Shown: positions 22,896-33,499, counted from the first letter of the stretch. The stretch: DNA of 64,000 bases from Echria macrotheca (GCA_030411725.1 MU839828.1:1302001-1366000), one strand, 5' to 3'. Made by a program: numbers and translations. Notes: generated by a model from the sequence alone, not told the origin.

Positions 22896-24509
22896 CTAAG
22901 GCGAAATCCCAAAGCTCGAGCTGGGCCATCCAATAACCACAACCCCCTGCCCGCGCAGATCCGCCACAATGGTATCCATAGTCGGCCTCACAGCAGCCGG
23001 CACCTTGCTCGCATCCTTCCCGTACGCATCCTCCAGCGCCTCGAGCGCCTCCAGCATCGCAGCCGACGACTTATTGTTATCCCCCCGCTTCCCGGGCTTC
23101 AACGACCCGCCGGGCGTCGTCGGGTCCGGGTTCAGCGAGCCGCCCGCGTACGTCGGCTGCGGCGTGATCGAGCCGCCCGCGACCGTCGACGCCGGCACGA
23201 GCGAGCCCCCCGTCACATACGGGTCGGGCTTCAGCGCGCCGCCCGACGACGTCGGGTCGGGCTTCAGCGAGCCGCCGGGGTACGTCGGGTCGGGCGTGAT
23301 GGAGCCGCCCGGGACCGTGGGGTTGGGATTCATCGAGCCGACGTCGACGCCGCACGTGCGCAGCGTCTGGATCACGCTGTAGAACTGCCAGTAGATGTCG
23401 CGCGGCCACTTGCGCACGTCCTTGCCGAACGAGTTGGCCAGCGCGTTCCAGATGGTCGTCAGCGAGATGACGTCGGTCGGCGAGCAGCCGAGCGTGAACT
23501 GGCGCGGCACGAGCGCGGCAGTCCCAAAACCGGCGGCCCGGTCGACCGTCACGCCGTAGTACTCGAGCTGGTCGGCCACGCTCTGCAGCGCCAGCCACGT
23601 GGTCAGCGACGGCTTGGCGCCGTTGAGCGCGCGCAGGGCGTCGGTGTAGGCCTGCTGCAGGCCCGACACGATCGTCAGCTCCGTGGTCGGCAGGCCGCGC
23701 TTGCCGATCTTGAAGAAGGTCGCGCCGTCATCCGAGATGGCGTAGCCGCATCCGGCGAGCAGGTGCGTCAGCCGCTGGATCGCGAGGAACTCGCTCACCG
23801 ACGGCTTGGACACCTTCAGCAGCTTCGACAGCGCGCGCTGCACGCCCGACACGTCCTTGGGGCACTCGTCCGTAAAGGCACCGACGGGCTCGAACGTGAT
23901 CGAGTCGCGCTTGCCAGGGGTAAAAGTCGTGGAGCTGCCGTCGGGGGCCGAGATGGAGATGATGCCGGCGAGCTTCTTGATCTTGTACTGGAGCTCCTTG
24001 ATCTTTCTGTTGTCGGCCGCCGTTTTGTACGGCTTGTTCTGGAGCTGGACGAGGTCGTCCTCGAGTTCCTTGAGGCGCTCCTTGTTGGCGTCGTCCCGCT
24101 TGCCAGGAGTAAACGTGACCGAGCCGCCATCAGGGGCCGAGATGGAGATGATACCCGCGAGCTTCTCGATCTTCTTCTGGAGCTCCTTGATCTTTCTGTT
24201 ATCGGCGGCCGTCTTGTTAGGCTTATTCTGCAGAGTGACCAGGTCGTTCTGGAGCTTCAGGAGCTGCGCCTTGTTGGCGTCGTCGCGCTTGGCGAGCCGA
24301 GGGGGGTTGAAGCCGCCGGTGAGGGGAGTAAAGACGCACGAGCCCTGGGCCGAGGGGTCGCTGAGCTGGCAGTCGGAGGAGCCGCCGACAAAACCGCCGC
24401 CTTCTCCGCCGCCGATGGTGAACGCCTGGCGCTCCTCGACCGTGTTGGTCGGGAGCGCAGTGACGGCGCTGAGGCCGAGCAGCGACAGGGCGAGGAATTG
24501 CCTGACCAT
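22896..24509 (-). CDS. Secreted Kex2-type repeat precursor protein (KEP-like)
   Basis: Intronless, 537 residues, starting at the ATG at 24509. An in-frame ATG 18 codons upstream (24563) would place residues before the signal peptide and is disfavoured. Residues 1-20 form a signal peptide (MVRQFLALSLLGLSAVTALP). Five Lys-Arg sites lie at 74-75, 137-138, 200-201, 270-271 and 474-475; four are GKR. These match the dibasic sites cut by the Golgi protease Kex2. Two adjacent 63-residue fragments (76-138 and 139-201) are close tandem copies. Residues about 394-473 hold about eight ten-residue repeats of the form GGS-[IL]-x-P-x-P-T. Four further segments (about 220-258, 282-322, 345-391, 481-527) share a helix-turn-helix-Gly-hydrophobic pattern. 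I infer a secreted precursor cleaved into several small proteins. The function is unknown. No oxidase-type RiPP maturation genes lie nearby. Confidence 0.85.
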   Translation of the reverse strand: MVRQFLALSLLGLSAVTALPTNTVEERQAFTIGGGEGGGFVGGSSDCQLSDPSAQGSCVFTPLTGGFNPPRLAKRDDANKAQLLKLQNDLVTLQNKPNKTAADNRKIKELQKKIEKLAGIISISAPDGGSVTFTPGKRDDANKERLKELEDDLVQLQNKPYKTAADNRKIKELQYKIKKLAGIISISAPDGSSTTFTPGKRDSITFEPVGAFTDECPKDVSGVQRALSKLLKVSKPSVSEFLAIQRLTHLLAGCGYAISDDGATFFKIGKRGLPTTELTIVSGLQQAYTDALRALNGAKPSLTTWLALQSVADQLEYYGVTVDRAAGFGTAALVPRQFTLGCSPTDVISLTTIWNALANSFGKDVRKWPRDIYWQFYSVIQTLRTCGVDVGSMNPNPTVPGGSITPDPTYPGGSLKPDPTSSGGALKPDPYVTGGSLVPASTVAGGSITPQPTYAGGSLNPDPTTPGGSLKPGKRGDNNKSSAAMLEALEALEDAYGKDASKVPAAVRPTMDTIVADLRGQGVVVIGWPSSSFGISP

Positions 24510-24599
24510 TGTGTGGTTCTGATTGATCTGTTGCTGGTTGTGATCGTTACCGCAGGAGAACAACAGACGGCAGGAAGAATGGCGATGTCTCCCCTGAGA

Positions 24600-24607
24600 A
24601 TATATAC
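24600..24607 (-). promoter_or_regulatory. TATA-like element of the Kex2-type precursor gene
   Basis: A TATATA stretch lies about 90 bp upstream of the chosen ATG, a plausible core promoter position for a minus-strand gene. Confidence 0.4.
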
Positions 24608-24609
24608 AA

Positions 24610-26322
24610 ACTCAGGCGTGATGTTGAGCGGCCAGACACACCCCGCACCCGCACCCGCACCCGCGCGGACGGCGACATTGGTATCGCGGTCGGTGATAGA
24701 GTTTCGTGGCGATAATCTCGAGGGCTAATATGGAAATAGATGAAAGAGTTGTGCGGTCGAGGCAAAAAGGGGTATATGGATCGATTTATCCGGCAACCCC
24801 CCCTGGCCCCCAGCGATGACGGTTGGTCCACCAGTGTCTGGCGCCAGCTACGCAAGAGACAAGAGCCGCCAGATCTAAAAGGTTACAACCCTGTTAATTG
24901 CGCCTATAACTCTGAGCCAGGTCGAGATCAAAATCCGGCCAGCCTTGGTCCGATCGGCGCTCAAGGTCCGTGAGGGCCGTGTGATAAACCGAGTTTCTGT
25001 CGTCGAGTGCACCTATTTTTGGACCGACATGGGAGTTTCCGTCGCGACAGTCGACATAAATGAAGGACGACCCCGACGGTGTTTTGGCGGCGAATATCAT
25101 CTGGAAAACGGCCTCTTTCCAGTCGCAAAGTCGCATCGGGCACTCTATGTCGGTGCAGGCTCAAGCTGGGAATTGCATCGTTTGTTAGGCGTGACGGCGA
25201 CGATCCCGATGTCATTTGGCCGCATTCTTGGACCGGTTTTGTCGTCTGCGGTCTTGATGTCGTGACGGCCATTACCCGGTGGCCAAGGACCTGATCATTC
25301 GACCGGGCGATCAGCATCAACATTTGCCCCTCTGGACGTTGACAAGATGAGGCTCTATATTGCGTCTCCACGGTGTCTCCTGTCGAAACCAGTCCAGACC
25401 ACAGCTGGCCCGGGTCTCGTGTTTCCAAGAATAGGCCGGCCCTGTCTGTCAGTTGTTGGTTCTGGTCGCCGTACCGGGTTTCCGGGCATCTGGCCTCTGG
25501 AGATAAAACAAAAGGAGATAGTGCCGCCGAGGTAGATTGAGGCTTCTGGTCGCTTGCACCCGCTGCAGCCACTCATTTGGCCGTGGCGCGTACGAGATGC
25601 AAGTGTGCAGCTCGTCTGTGTTTATTTCGCAGCGACTGACGTGATGGGCTTGGAGCCTCATCGTCAGAGGCTCTCCGGGGCCGTGGAGATCGCATGTGTA
25701 CGAGTGCGGCGCGACACATCCGCTTTCTGTCTTGGGACCGTTCCCAGAAGACCGAGCAAGCTTTCCCAGGCAAGCAGATCTGGCTTCAAGGTTCAGGACC
25801 CGGATGCGACCGAAAATCTAAAAATTGTTAGCGAGAGGACAGCAAAAGGGAATGCACGAAAACGGGAATCGGAATGACGGCGCCGCCCACCAGATGCCTC
25901 ACCTGTCCTCTCGTTTGTCGTCGAGCCCATTTCAGCCTCGGTGGTGCCTGAGGCGGTTGATGATTGCTGTGGCTGCGTCAATGCCGTCTGTTTTCCGACT
26001 GCGGCAGTTGGTAATTTCAGTGCTCGTTGCTGCCAGCTGCTGCCAACTGCCCTTATCAACCATCACAAGGCAATTGATTTCCACCTGAGGTTTCAAGGTT
26101 CGAAGGAAGGCCTCGGCACCCACAGCGACGCATGTCATGATCCCAACAAAAATCCACCAAAACCTGTTGTCACCAGTGGAACATAATAAATAGCGTGGTG
26201 CATTGTTAGCGTTGGGAACTGGCCTGATCGCTCATCGGGGCCCTTCATCTTTCCTTTTCTACAGAATTTCTACAGAACAAAAAAACTTTAGAACAAAAAG
26301 ATCATCAAAAAAAGAGACAAAA
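24610..26322. other. Intergenic region, no gene seen
   Basis: Divergent intergenic space between the secreted precursor and the PAQR gene. Frames in both strands up to about 200 codons are Arg/Ser-rich and unlike any family. The last 50 bases before 26323 are A-rich, as in a fungal 5' leader. Confidence 0.5.
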
Positions 26323-27373
26323 ATGGCAAGTGAAAACGAACCCCGGCGCCGCCGGCCGTCAACAACGGAGCGCATCACCACGGCAGCCACGAATCTCGAA
26401 CACAAAGTGTCCTCGGCCCTCCTCGTCCTCTGGGACGAGCTGCCCTCCTGGCGGCGCGACAATGCCTTCATCGTGCGCGGCTACCGCGCCACGTCCAACA
26501 GCTACCGCGCCTCGCTCGGGTCCCTGGGCTACCTGCACAACGAGTCGGTCAACATCTGGACGCACCTGCTCGGCGCCCTGGTCTTCTCCTCGGCCGGCCT
26601 GTTTCTGTACTTCTCGGTGGCGCCCCGGTACGCCTCGGCCTCGGACTCGGACGTGCTCGTCTTCGCCTGCTTCTTCGCCGGCGCCTTCCTGTGTCTCGGC
26701 ATGAGTGCCGCCTACCATACCCTCTGCAACCACTCGCCCGAGGTCGCCCGCTGGGGAAACAAGCTCGACTACACGGGTATTGTCTTTCTCATCGTCGGCA
26801 GCTATGTGCCGGCCCTGTATTACGGCCTGATCTGCCATCCTGTCGAGATGACAATGTATCTCTGGATGGTAAATCCCACCCCCTTTTCTCGTTTCTGTCT
26901 TGGGTATATTGACACGGGGTTGCAGATATTTCTCCTCGGCCTCGGCTGTCTCGCTGTCTGCTGGCTCGACCATTTCCGCACCCCTGCCTGGCGTCCTTAC
27001 CGCGCCCTCATGTTCGTCGGCCTCGGCCTGTCAGGCGTTGTGCCCATCCTGCAAATGCTGGCGACCGAGTACAGCTATCAGCAGCTCAACGCCATGATGG
27101 GGCTCAACTGGGTCATTCTTCAGGGCGCCCTCTACATTTTCGGCGCCTTTCTCTATGCCGTACGTCTGCTAAAACCCCAGAATATTCCACATGTAGCTGA
27201 CGCGAATCTAGGCCCGCTGGCCGGAGCGGCGATCTCCTGGAACCTTTGACATCTGGGGAAGCTCCCACCAGATCTTCCACGTCTGTGTCGTCCTCGCCGC
27301 CGCATCCCACCTGCATGGTATGGGCAGGGCCTTTGACTTCCACCACAGCATTGGGGCCAATTGCAATAGCTAG
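26323..27373 (+). CDS. PAQR family receptor (hemolysin III/adiponectin receptor type)
   Basis: Exons are 26323-26868, 26926-27159 and 27212-27373 (313 residues). Introns are 57 and 52 nt. The ATG at 26323 follows an A-rich leader; the frame stays open 40 codons further upstream, but that part reads as leader. The protein has a basic cytosolic N-terminus, then about seven membrane helices. PAQR signatures are the N-terminal N-[ED]SVNIWTHLLGA segment, the SAAYHTLCNH motif and the C-terminal SSHQIFHVCVVLAA motif, whose histidines bind zinc. Yeast relatives (Izh1-4) act in zinc and sterol homeostasis and in signalling. It converges on the TFIIIC gene with 111 bp between stops. The family is certain; the ligand is unknown. 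Confidence 0.93.
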
Positions 27374-27484
27374 AATTAATGTAATTTGAGTAGAAGAGCG
27401 AACGCTTACACCCTTCAAGGGTAGAAGCCTCCGGCTTCTTACAGCTTAAGACAAATAATAGTAATGGACTTTGAGTCTTGGTTG

Positions 27485-29653
27485 CTATCTAACCCCCAAG
27501 TCCATCACCTTGACCAGCCCAGACCCCATCGCGCATGCCGCCCAGGTGCTGAATTGCACGTTCGGGTTCCACGCGATGTTAGTGATTCTCGTCAGCGGCT
27601 CATGGCTTATGGACCGCGAGGCTAGTCTCCCGTCGAGCTCGGCCTCGCGGTCCTCGGGGTCCTCATCCGCAGCCCCCGCCTTCTTGGACCGGTTCTTCTT
27701 CTTCCCCGCAGCCTTCTTTCTCGCCAGTTTCTTTTTCCTGTCAATCTCCTTGCGCTTCTCTGTCCGCGGGTCGTCGTTGATCTCGGGAAGGAAGCCGTGG
27801 AGTATTCTCACGGCCCCTCTCGCTGTCTCGCCCGCATCCCGCTTCCCAGCACTGATGGGCCTGTATTCGTGTTCAAATATCTTTAGTTTCTGAAGCGTCT
27901 CCCCCTTTTGTCGGAATAGCTTCTGAAGCGCGTTGCACGCGTATACCGACCCGTCAGCTGACCCAACCAAGATGAAGGGATGCGTAGACCCAGCCGACAC
28001 GCATGTAATGGCGTTTGGCCCGGTGATGGTACTTCGGGCCTGGCAGAAGAAGCGGTAGTGGAGGAATGCCACCGTGGTAGTGGGTGTCGACGACGGATAC
28101 AGAGCCATGAAGCCCTGCATAATCTCGTTCCAGCAAAGGAGGTTTGGCTGGAAACTGATGGCCGGCACGGGGAAGTAGGTCAGCTCCGAGCTCGGCTGGG
28201 ATAGGTCCGTCAGCGTGGCACACCCGCCAACTGGGATCGAGGCGATCAGGTACGGGTGGGACGGATACCCCGAGCATATATCGATCAGGTAGTTGCAATG
28301 CCCGCCAACCCGCTGCAAGAGCCGCAAGGGATACAGGGACCACAGCGTGATGCTACCATCGGAGTGACCGAGTGCAATGCGATTCGCACCCACCCAGGTG
28401 AGACAAGTTACCTTGACATTGTAATCGTCTATGAGGCCAAGAGTGGCAACTGGAGAGTCAATGAACTCGGTTTCGCCGTCACTGTGTGTCTCGGCGGAAT
28501 ACCTGACCTCGATCACCCGGGCTTTGCCATCTCCACAAAGAACCGCCAAAAGACCTAGCATGCCAGGAAGTTCGATTGGGACCGGACACCATTGGAGTCG
28601 TTTTGGCCGCCCCCAGCCTATGAACTTGGCCGTGACCATCCTCGGAAGCGTGGCAGAAGGAACTGGTAGTCGGTTGCGTGCCTTTGTTCCCACGAACTCC
28701 CAGAACTGGATATAGCCCGTCAAGGGTTCTTCTGGTGTATCAGCGGGGTTCCCGTTGGCCGGCTGGGCGAGCTCCTGGTCCCAGAAAGGAATCGAGGCGA
28801 CGGCGAGAACCTGCGCGTGGCTCTTGGACAGAGGTGCCCATGCTATAGAGATGGGGATACCACCAATGTCAAGCATCCATCCGTCAGACTGCTCGTTATC
28901 AGACGCCTCCAAAGGTGTCCCCTTTCTAGAGAGCGCTATACCTTGTCCTGGACCGAGACGAAACTCATGCTGTTTGTGCCAAGGGCCGAGCAGTGTGGCG
29001 AGTCCATCCTTGGCTTGAAGGCTATGCTGCTCGATGAACGTGTCATGCATTACCATATGCGACATTCGCGCGTCTGGGACTTCGGCCTGGAATTGGGTGT
29101 ACCACTGGCTTGTCCTACGTTCCTGGGTTGCCTCGAAACCCGGAGGCAGCCATGGACTGGGGATAATGCCTTGAGGATCTTGAGGCGGGTGCATTGGCGG
29201 CAGAAGCTGGTACCCCCTCCATCGATTATCAAGGTCCCAGATGATCTTGATCGTGTGATAATCTGGGCCGTACATAGCATCTCGGAGGGCGCTGTAGCGC
29301 GCATATCGTCTCAGTGGCCCGGCGTACACGCGCGTGACGATACGGGTTTCCAGTGGGTAGCTGGGCAGGTCATGGTACCCCTTGCGGCTCTGGATCATCC
29401 CAGCACTGGAGCTGCGAGCCTTCTTCGCCTGGACTTCGGTGCTGTTGCCGCCGTCTTTGCCTTCCTCGGCGCCATCGTCGTCGCTGATGGTGTCGTCTTC
29501 TACTTCGTCATCTTCGACGGCAGCAGGCTCGGCCGGAGCCCCAAAGTCCTCGTCATCGGAATTATCGTTGGGAGGCTGAATTGGTTCATCATCGTCAAAG
29601 CCTGCGAGATCGACGTCATATCGCTTCCGGATCCCTCGAGTTTTCCGGGGCAT
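27485..29653 (-). CDS. tfc6: TFIIIC subunit 6 (WD40 protein Tfc6/Sfc6)
   Basis: Single exon, 722 residues. It is a likely subunit of the tau-B half of TFIIIC, which binds the B box of tRNA genes and recruits TFIIIB and RNA polymerase III. The N-terminus (about 18-75) is strongly acidic. WD-repeat-like segments follow, such as the GHSDGSITLWSL and VGSADGSVYACNALQKLF strands. Near residue 660 lies a Lys/Arg-rich helix (EKRKEIDRKKKLARKK), ahead of a final repeat ending VMDLGVR. Length and order fit fungal Tfc6. The ATG at 29653 has an A/C-rich context. It faces the aldolase-like gene across a 533-bp divergent promoter. Confidence 0.85.
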   Translation of the reverse strand: MPRKTRGIRKRYDVDLAGFDDDEPIQPPNDNSDDEDFGAPAEPAAVEDDEVEDDTISDDDGAEEGKDGGNSTEVQAKKARSSSAGMIQSRKGYHDLPSYPLETRIVTRVYAGPLRRYARYSALRDAMYGPDYHTIKIIWDLDNRWRGYQLLPPMHPPQDPQGIIPSPWLPPGFEATQERRTSQWYTQFQAEVPDARMSHMVMHDTFIEQHSLQAKDGLATLLGPWHKQHEFRLGPGQGIALSRKGTPLEASDNEQSDGWMLDIGGIPISIAWAPLSKSHAQVLAVASIPFWDQELAQPANGNPADTPEEPLTGYIQFWEFVGTKARNRLPVPSATLPRMVTAKFIGWGRPKRLQWCPVPIELPGMLGLLAVLCGDGKARVIEVRYSAETHSDGETEFIDSPVATLGLIDDYNVKVTCLTWVGANRIALGHSDGSITLWSLYPLRLLQRVGGHCNYLIDICSGYPSHPYLIASIPVGGCATLTDLSQPSSELTYFPVPAISFQPNLLCWNEIMQGFMALYPSSTPTTTVAFLHYRFFCQARSTITGPNAITCVSAGSTHPFILVGSADGSVYACNALQKLFRQKGETLQKLKIFEHEYRPISAGKRDAGETARGAVRILHGFLPEINDDPRTEKRKEIDRKKKLARKKAAGKKKNRSKKAGAADEDPEDREAELDGRLASRSISHEPLTRITNIAWNPNVQFSTWAACAMGSGLVKVMDLGVR

Positions 29654-30186
29654 CGTGTGCTGCGATTTGATGCGGGGTAACGTGTGGCTCTTGACGGCCG
29701 CAAGAAAATGAGAAACTGAGGGCAGCGCAGTGTATACTCTGTCGAAAAGTATAGGAGATGCTTTGGGTGAGGGATATTGAGAACTTGGGTGAGCAAAGAT
29801 GTTGTTTTTGAGATGCCTTTGAGTGGTGATTGGAACAGTTATTTTGCGGGTCGCAGTCGAGATTTAAGAATCAGGGTTGGGGTTATTGGTGGAAGCTACC
29901 GTTGCTGCAACCTTTCCCGGCGTCGCAGCGATCTTGAGCTGATTGCACTGATAAAACTTCTGGACCGTGTCGAATTCACAAGAAATATTCTTGATAGTCA
30001 GTGTGCATGCAATAATTGTCAGTGAAATGAAGTTTGGAGACTTGTTGGGAAGGCGCGATCGATGACCTCGCCATGACGCGACTCATCAGTTGAGATCCGA
30101 AAGGCAGGCACGGGGTGGAGGGATAACAGAGCGCACCTGCCAACTAAAGGAATTACGTGAAATCTCAAAAAAACAAATCCACAAAA
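29654..30186. promoter_or_regulatory. Divergent intergenic promoter region
   Basis: 533 bp between the start of the minus-strand TFIIIC gene and the plus-strand aldolase-like gene. It presumably holds both promoters. No specific site was recognised. Confidence 0.4.
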
Positions 30187-30999
30187 ATGGACGAGAAGAC
30201 GGCGGCGCTTGTACTCCAAATCCACCAGCGGAACCTCATCGATGGCAATCACATCCTCCATCACAAGGGGCTGCTGGATGCTTACGGCCATCTCTCGATA
30301 CGTCACCCGCTAGAGCCCGATGCTTTCATCATGTCTCGAAACATGGGCCCGGCCACGGTGTCGTCGACGTCCGACCTAGTGAGCCTCGCCATCCCCGACG
30401 CCGAGGCCTTCGATCCCAGCTCTCCAGAGGGCTACGCCGAGCGCCGAATTCACTCGGAGATCTATAAGCGCCATCCTACCGTCCAGGCCGTAGTTCACAG
30501 CCACTCCGATGCCGTCGACCCATTTACCATCGGTGCGGTTCCGCTTCGCGCCTGCATCCACACGGCCGGGTTCCTAGGAACCCAACCGGTACCCGTATAC
30601 GACGCCATGGACCACTCTCAGGAGGTGGGTGAAGAAGGCGGAAGGGGGAGGAATCCGCTTCTCGATAGCGAGTACCTAGCATACGAGCTGGCAAAGTACT
30701 TTGACGGCGAGAACTCGGTGGCGCTGGTACGCGGTCATGGCTTTGTCGTGGCGGCTGAGCACCTCGAGCTCGCCGTCCAGCAGGCCATCTATACCCGCAA
30801 GAATGCCCAGGTCCAGGCGGCTGCGCTTGCATTATCGGCCGCGGCGACTCCAGGGGAATCAGCTATGGGAAGGCTGCGGTTCTTGACGGAGTTTGAGGCG
30901 AGCGAAGCGGCTAATGCAACGAGGTGGTCGGCCCATCGGCCCTGGAGGCTGTGGATAAGGGAGGTGGAATCGTCAGGGCTGTACGTGAACTTTGCTTGA
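30187..30999 (+). CDS. Class II aldolase/adducin N-terminal domain protein
   Basis: Intronless, 270 residues, starting at ATG 30187 (context AAAATGGAC). An in-frame ATG at 30157 is possible but has poorer context. The fold is that of class II aldolases such as L-fuculose-phosphate aldolase. The zinc ligands are visible as VVHSHSD (H104, H106) and RGHG (H174), with an acidic residue in EIYKRHP (E91). Fungal stand-alone members act on small hydroxy-aldehydes or are uncharacterised. A GxGRG insert at about 140 is variable in the family. The substrate cannot be told from the sequence. Confidence 0.88.
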   Translation: MDEKTAALVLQIHQRNLIDGNHILHHKGLLDAYGHLSIRHPLEPDAFIMSRNMGPATVSSTSDLVSLAIPDAEAFDPSSPEGYAERRIHSEIYKRHPTVQAVVHSHSDAVDPFTIGAVPLRACIHTAGFLGTQPVPVYDAMDHSQEVGEEGGRGRNPLLDSEYLAYELAKYFDGENSVALVRGHGFVVAAEHLELAVQQAIYTRKNAQVQAAALALSAAATPGESAMGRLRFLTEFEASEAANATRWSAHRPWRLWIREVESSGLYVNFA

Positions 31000-31701
31000 A
31001 TGTGTTTCAGCTTGGAATATTTCAGCTGTATGTTGTCGGGTCTATGTACGCCGATTGAAGGATAGCTTGGGTAGCTAAGGTACCGAAGTTGTCTAGCGGT
31101 CTTTGCCCGATTTAAGCAGGGAAACATTTATTTTCTTGATGGAACGTGGCTGTCTAACCTCAAAACCCCAATTCGCCCGCTGCTTCTTCCAAGATGCTTT
31201 GCGATGCATGTCGAGCCATATTCTCCAGATGGCTTGTCGCATGCAAACGGGGAACATACTCCAACCACCACACTACCGCTCAGTCCCTCACAAGAGCTGC
31301 CGAGAGAATTGGCTATATCGTCATCACACTTAAATTGGTAGATCCAAGCCCTATGGATAACACCTGTACCAGCTCTCGTTCGGTCGATCAGCCATCAATT
31401 TCGAGGCACGATGCCACACCCATCCTTAAGGAGTTGCTAGACAGTCCTGTCCCAGCTCCGGCAAGACATATTCCGCTTCTGAAATGCCACGCCGGAAATG
31501 GGAATCAGTCACTTTGATATGAAAAGGAAAGGGAAGATCAACAACCACGTGGAAGCGGAGGCCTGGCCATTCTGGATCTGTCCCGCGTTTTGATTACCGG
31601 AGAAACTACCTACTACCGACGCCAATGAATATTCGAAAAGAAAATACAAACCGGAGTGCGGCCATCTACCAACTCGAGAAGCGCCAACTACCTAGATCAA
31701 C
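31000..31701. other. Intergenic region, no gene seen
   Basis: Convergent 3' flanks of the aldolase-like and membrane-protein genes. No coding signal was recognised. Confidence 0.5.
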
Positions 31702-33332
31702 TCAGCGTCCCATATGTCCCGGCGGCGTACCAGGTCCACGAGGCCGGGATATCGACACAACACTCGGCCTTCTCGCTATCACCGTCTCGTCACTGCCGAC
31801 CGATGACCTCGAGCCCGCCGCCGCAGGAGGAGTACCATTACAGCGGACCCCGAAACCGGCGTGCCCCCCGTGTCCAAAATACTCCGCCCTATCCTGCCTC
31901 TCTCGTTCCATCCCGTCCACACAGGGACCCGCCCTGATATCCACCCACGACTCCCGGATTGAGCCGCCGCCGTTCTGCCCGGTCTCACGACTTTGCCCAG
32001 GTACCGCCTCGCGGCCCCGTCCAGCAACCGCTGCGCCCATCCGCTCGTTGTAATAACCGGAAAGATCGTCACTCAGACGCTTCGCCATATTCCTCAGCTT
32101 ACTACCCATCTCACCCCTGTCCCTCGGCTGCTGCTGCGTCACGTTCCTCCCAGTCCCTGGGGCTGCTGTCCCTTGGTAGTACAGATTGCCGGTCTGTACC
32201 CGTGTATTCCGGGGCTGGGCACCATCCTCCTGGCTTTCCCGGACACGGCTCTCCAGCTCATGGACGCCGTTATTGTTTCCCCTTCTGTCCATCTCACCGT
32301 TCTCGGCCGCACGCAGCTGCGCCGTGGTGGTGGTGCTCGGCGATGGCCCTGAGGGCGGTTTCCGGGGTGATCTTCTCTGGGCCATTCGGCCGACGGGGTA
32401 GATCCAGATGAAGAAGACGAGGATGGGGATCAGGACGAGGAGGGTGCCGAGGACGCCGACGGTGAGGTTGAATTGGGATTTGGGGATGAGTTCTTCTGCT
32501 GGGGCTGCTACGATAGGGACGACGGTTGTTGTTGGGATCGTGGTGGGGGTGTAGTAGATTTGTGTTACTGTTGTTGGGTATATCACTGTCGCCGGGGTCG
32601 GTGTGGGCGTGTAGTTTGGGTACCAGTTGAGCAGACCGTCCGGGAGGAGGTGTGAGCTGGCGATGTGGTTCGGGTGGTGCGAGACAGAATTCGGCGGAAC
32701 CGGGGCGTGGATGTTGGTTTCGGGATGAACGGTGGACGGAGGAGGGCAGGGGCAGGATATTTCGTCGGGGATGGCTGGTAGTGTGGTATCTGTGGATGGA
32801 TTCGGCTGCGGACATACGTTCCGTTTCCCATCCTCTGCGGTTATCCGTCTCTTCCTCCCTTTGTCCTGTCTCCTGGAGTACGTCCTTTCACTAGCAGGAC
32901 AAAAAGTCAAGACCCCAACCGGCGGGCCTATTGCGTTCAGGTTAGTCGGCTTTTCTTTAGTCCCGTCTCATCATCACACCTCCCAACCAGCATCCAGGAA
33001 GTAACACTAAGCCAGGCATATAAGACAACGAGAAAAAAGTGTAAAAAGCGCAACATGAAACACAGAAAGCGGAAAGTACTACCATTAGCCTCCTTCACGC
33101 AGGGACACGCAAAGTCGTCGAGTTTCTTGTCGGTACAGCCGCCTTCGTAGGAAATCTCCTTGTCCACGGCGAAGCAGGACTTGTCGGGCAGACAAAGGTC
33201 GTCGGGCCGGCAGCAGGCGGTGCGGTGGCCGAGGAGGCTCGGGTTGCCGCAGGGGAGAAGAAACGGGGTTGAGGCGCCTGGGGCGGTGTAGCAGGTTGTC
33301 TTGCCGAGGTTGGGGAGGATGGGGTGGTTCAT
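31702..33332 (-). CDS. Single-pass membrane protein with Cys-rich ectodomain
   Basis: Exons are 33332-33083 and 32927-31702 (491 residues), joined by a 155-nt intron with a CTAAC branch before AATAG. The join restores one frame with phase 1. The N-terminal part has ordered cysteines (CYTAPG, PCGN, TACCRPDDLC, PDKSC, GGCTDK, ACPC). A Thr/Pro-rich stalk follows, then a transmembrane helix (about residues 235-257, FNLTVGVLGTLLVLIPILVF). The tail is long, basic and disordered. The architecture resembles fungal surface sensors and orphan Cys-rich membrane proteins. No classical signal peptide is visible, so the N-terminus could be exported by the TM helix itself. The function is unknown. Confidence 0.75.
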
Positions 33333-33485
33333 TTTTCGGTTAAGGTTGTGTGTTCCCTGGACTTTAGGTGTTCTACTAAGTTATCGAAGTTGGTATTGTC
33401 TTGTGTTGGTGTGATGAGCCTGGTGATGGAGAGATACCCCAGGTTGTTGGATGAGTTGTCTAGACAGGGTTGCAGATGTTTTGAT

Positions 33486-33496
33486 TTATATATATA
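33486..33496 (-). promoter_or_regulatory. TATA-like run upstream of the Cys-rich membrane protein
   Basis: A TATATATA tract about 155 bp upstream of the ATG at 33332. Confidence 0.35.
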
Positions 33497-33499
33497 GAC

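Noticed and set aside
22896..24509. A ustiloxin-type (UstA) RiPP precursor
   Set aside because: The fragments are long helical proteins rather than short Tyr-containing cores, and no UstYa-type oxidase, tyrosinase or methyltransferase is in the window.
22521..24728. A 735-codon open frame on the plus strand
   Set aside because: It lies opposite the secreted precursor, is extremely Arg-rich and repetitive, and has no signal or family features. It is a GC-driven antisense shadow.
28817..29680. A 287-codon plus-strand frame
   Set aside because: It overlaps the antisense strand of the TFIIIC subunit and reads as non-protein.
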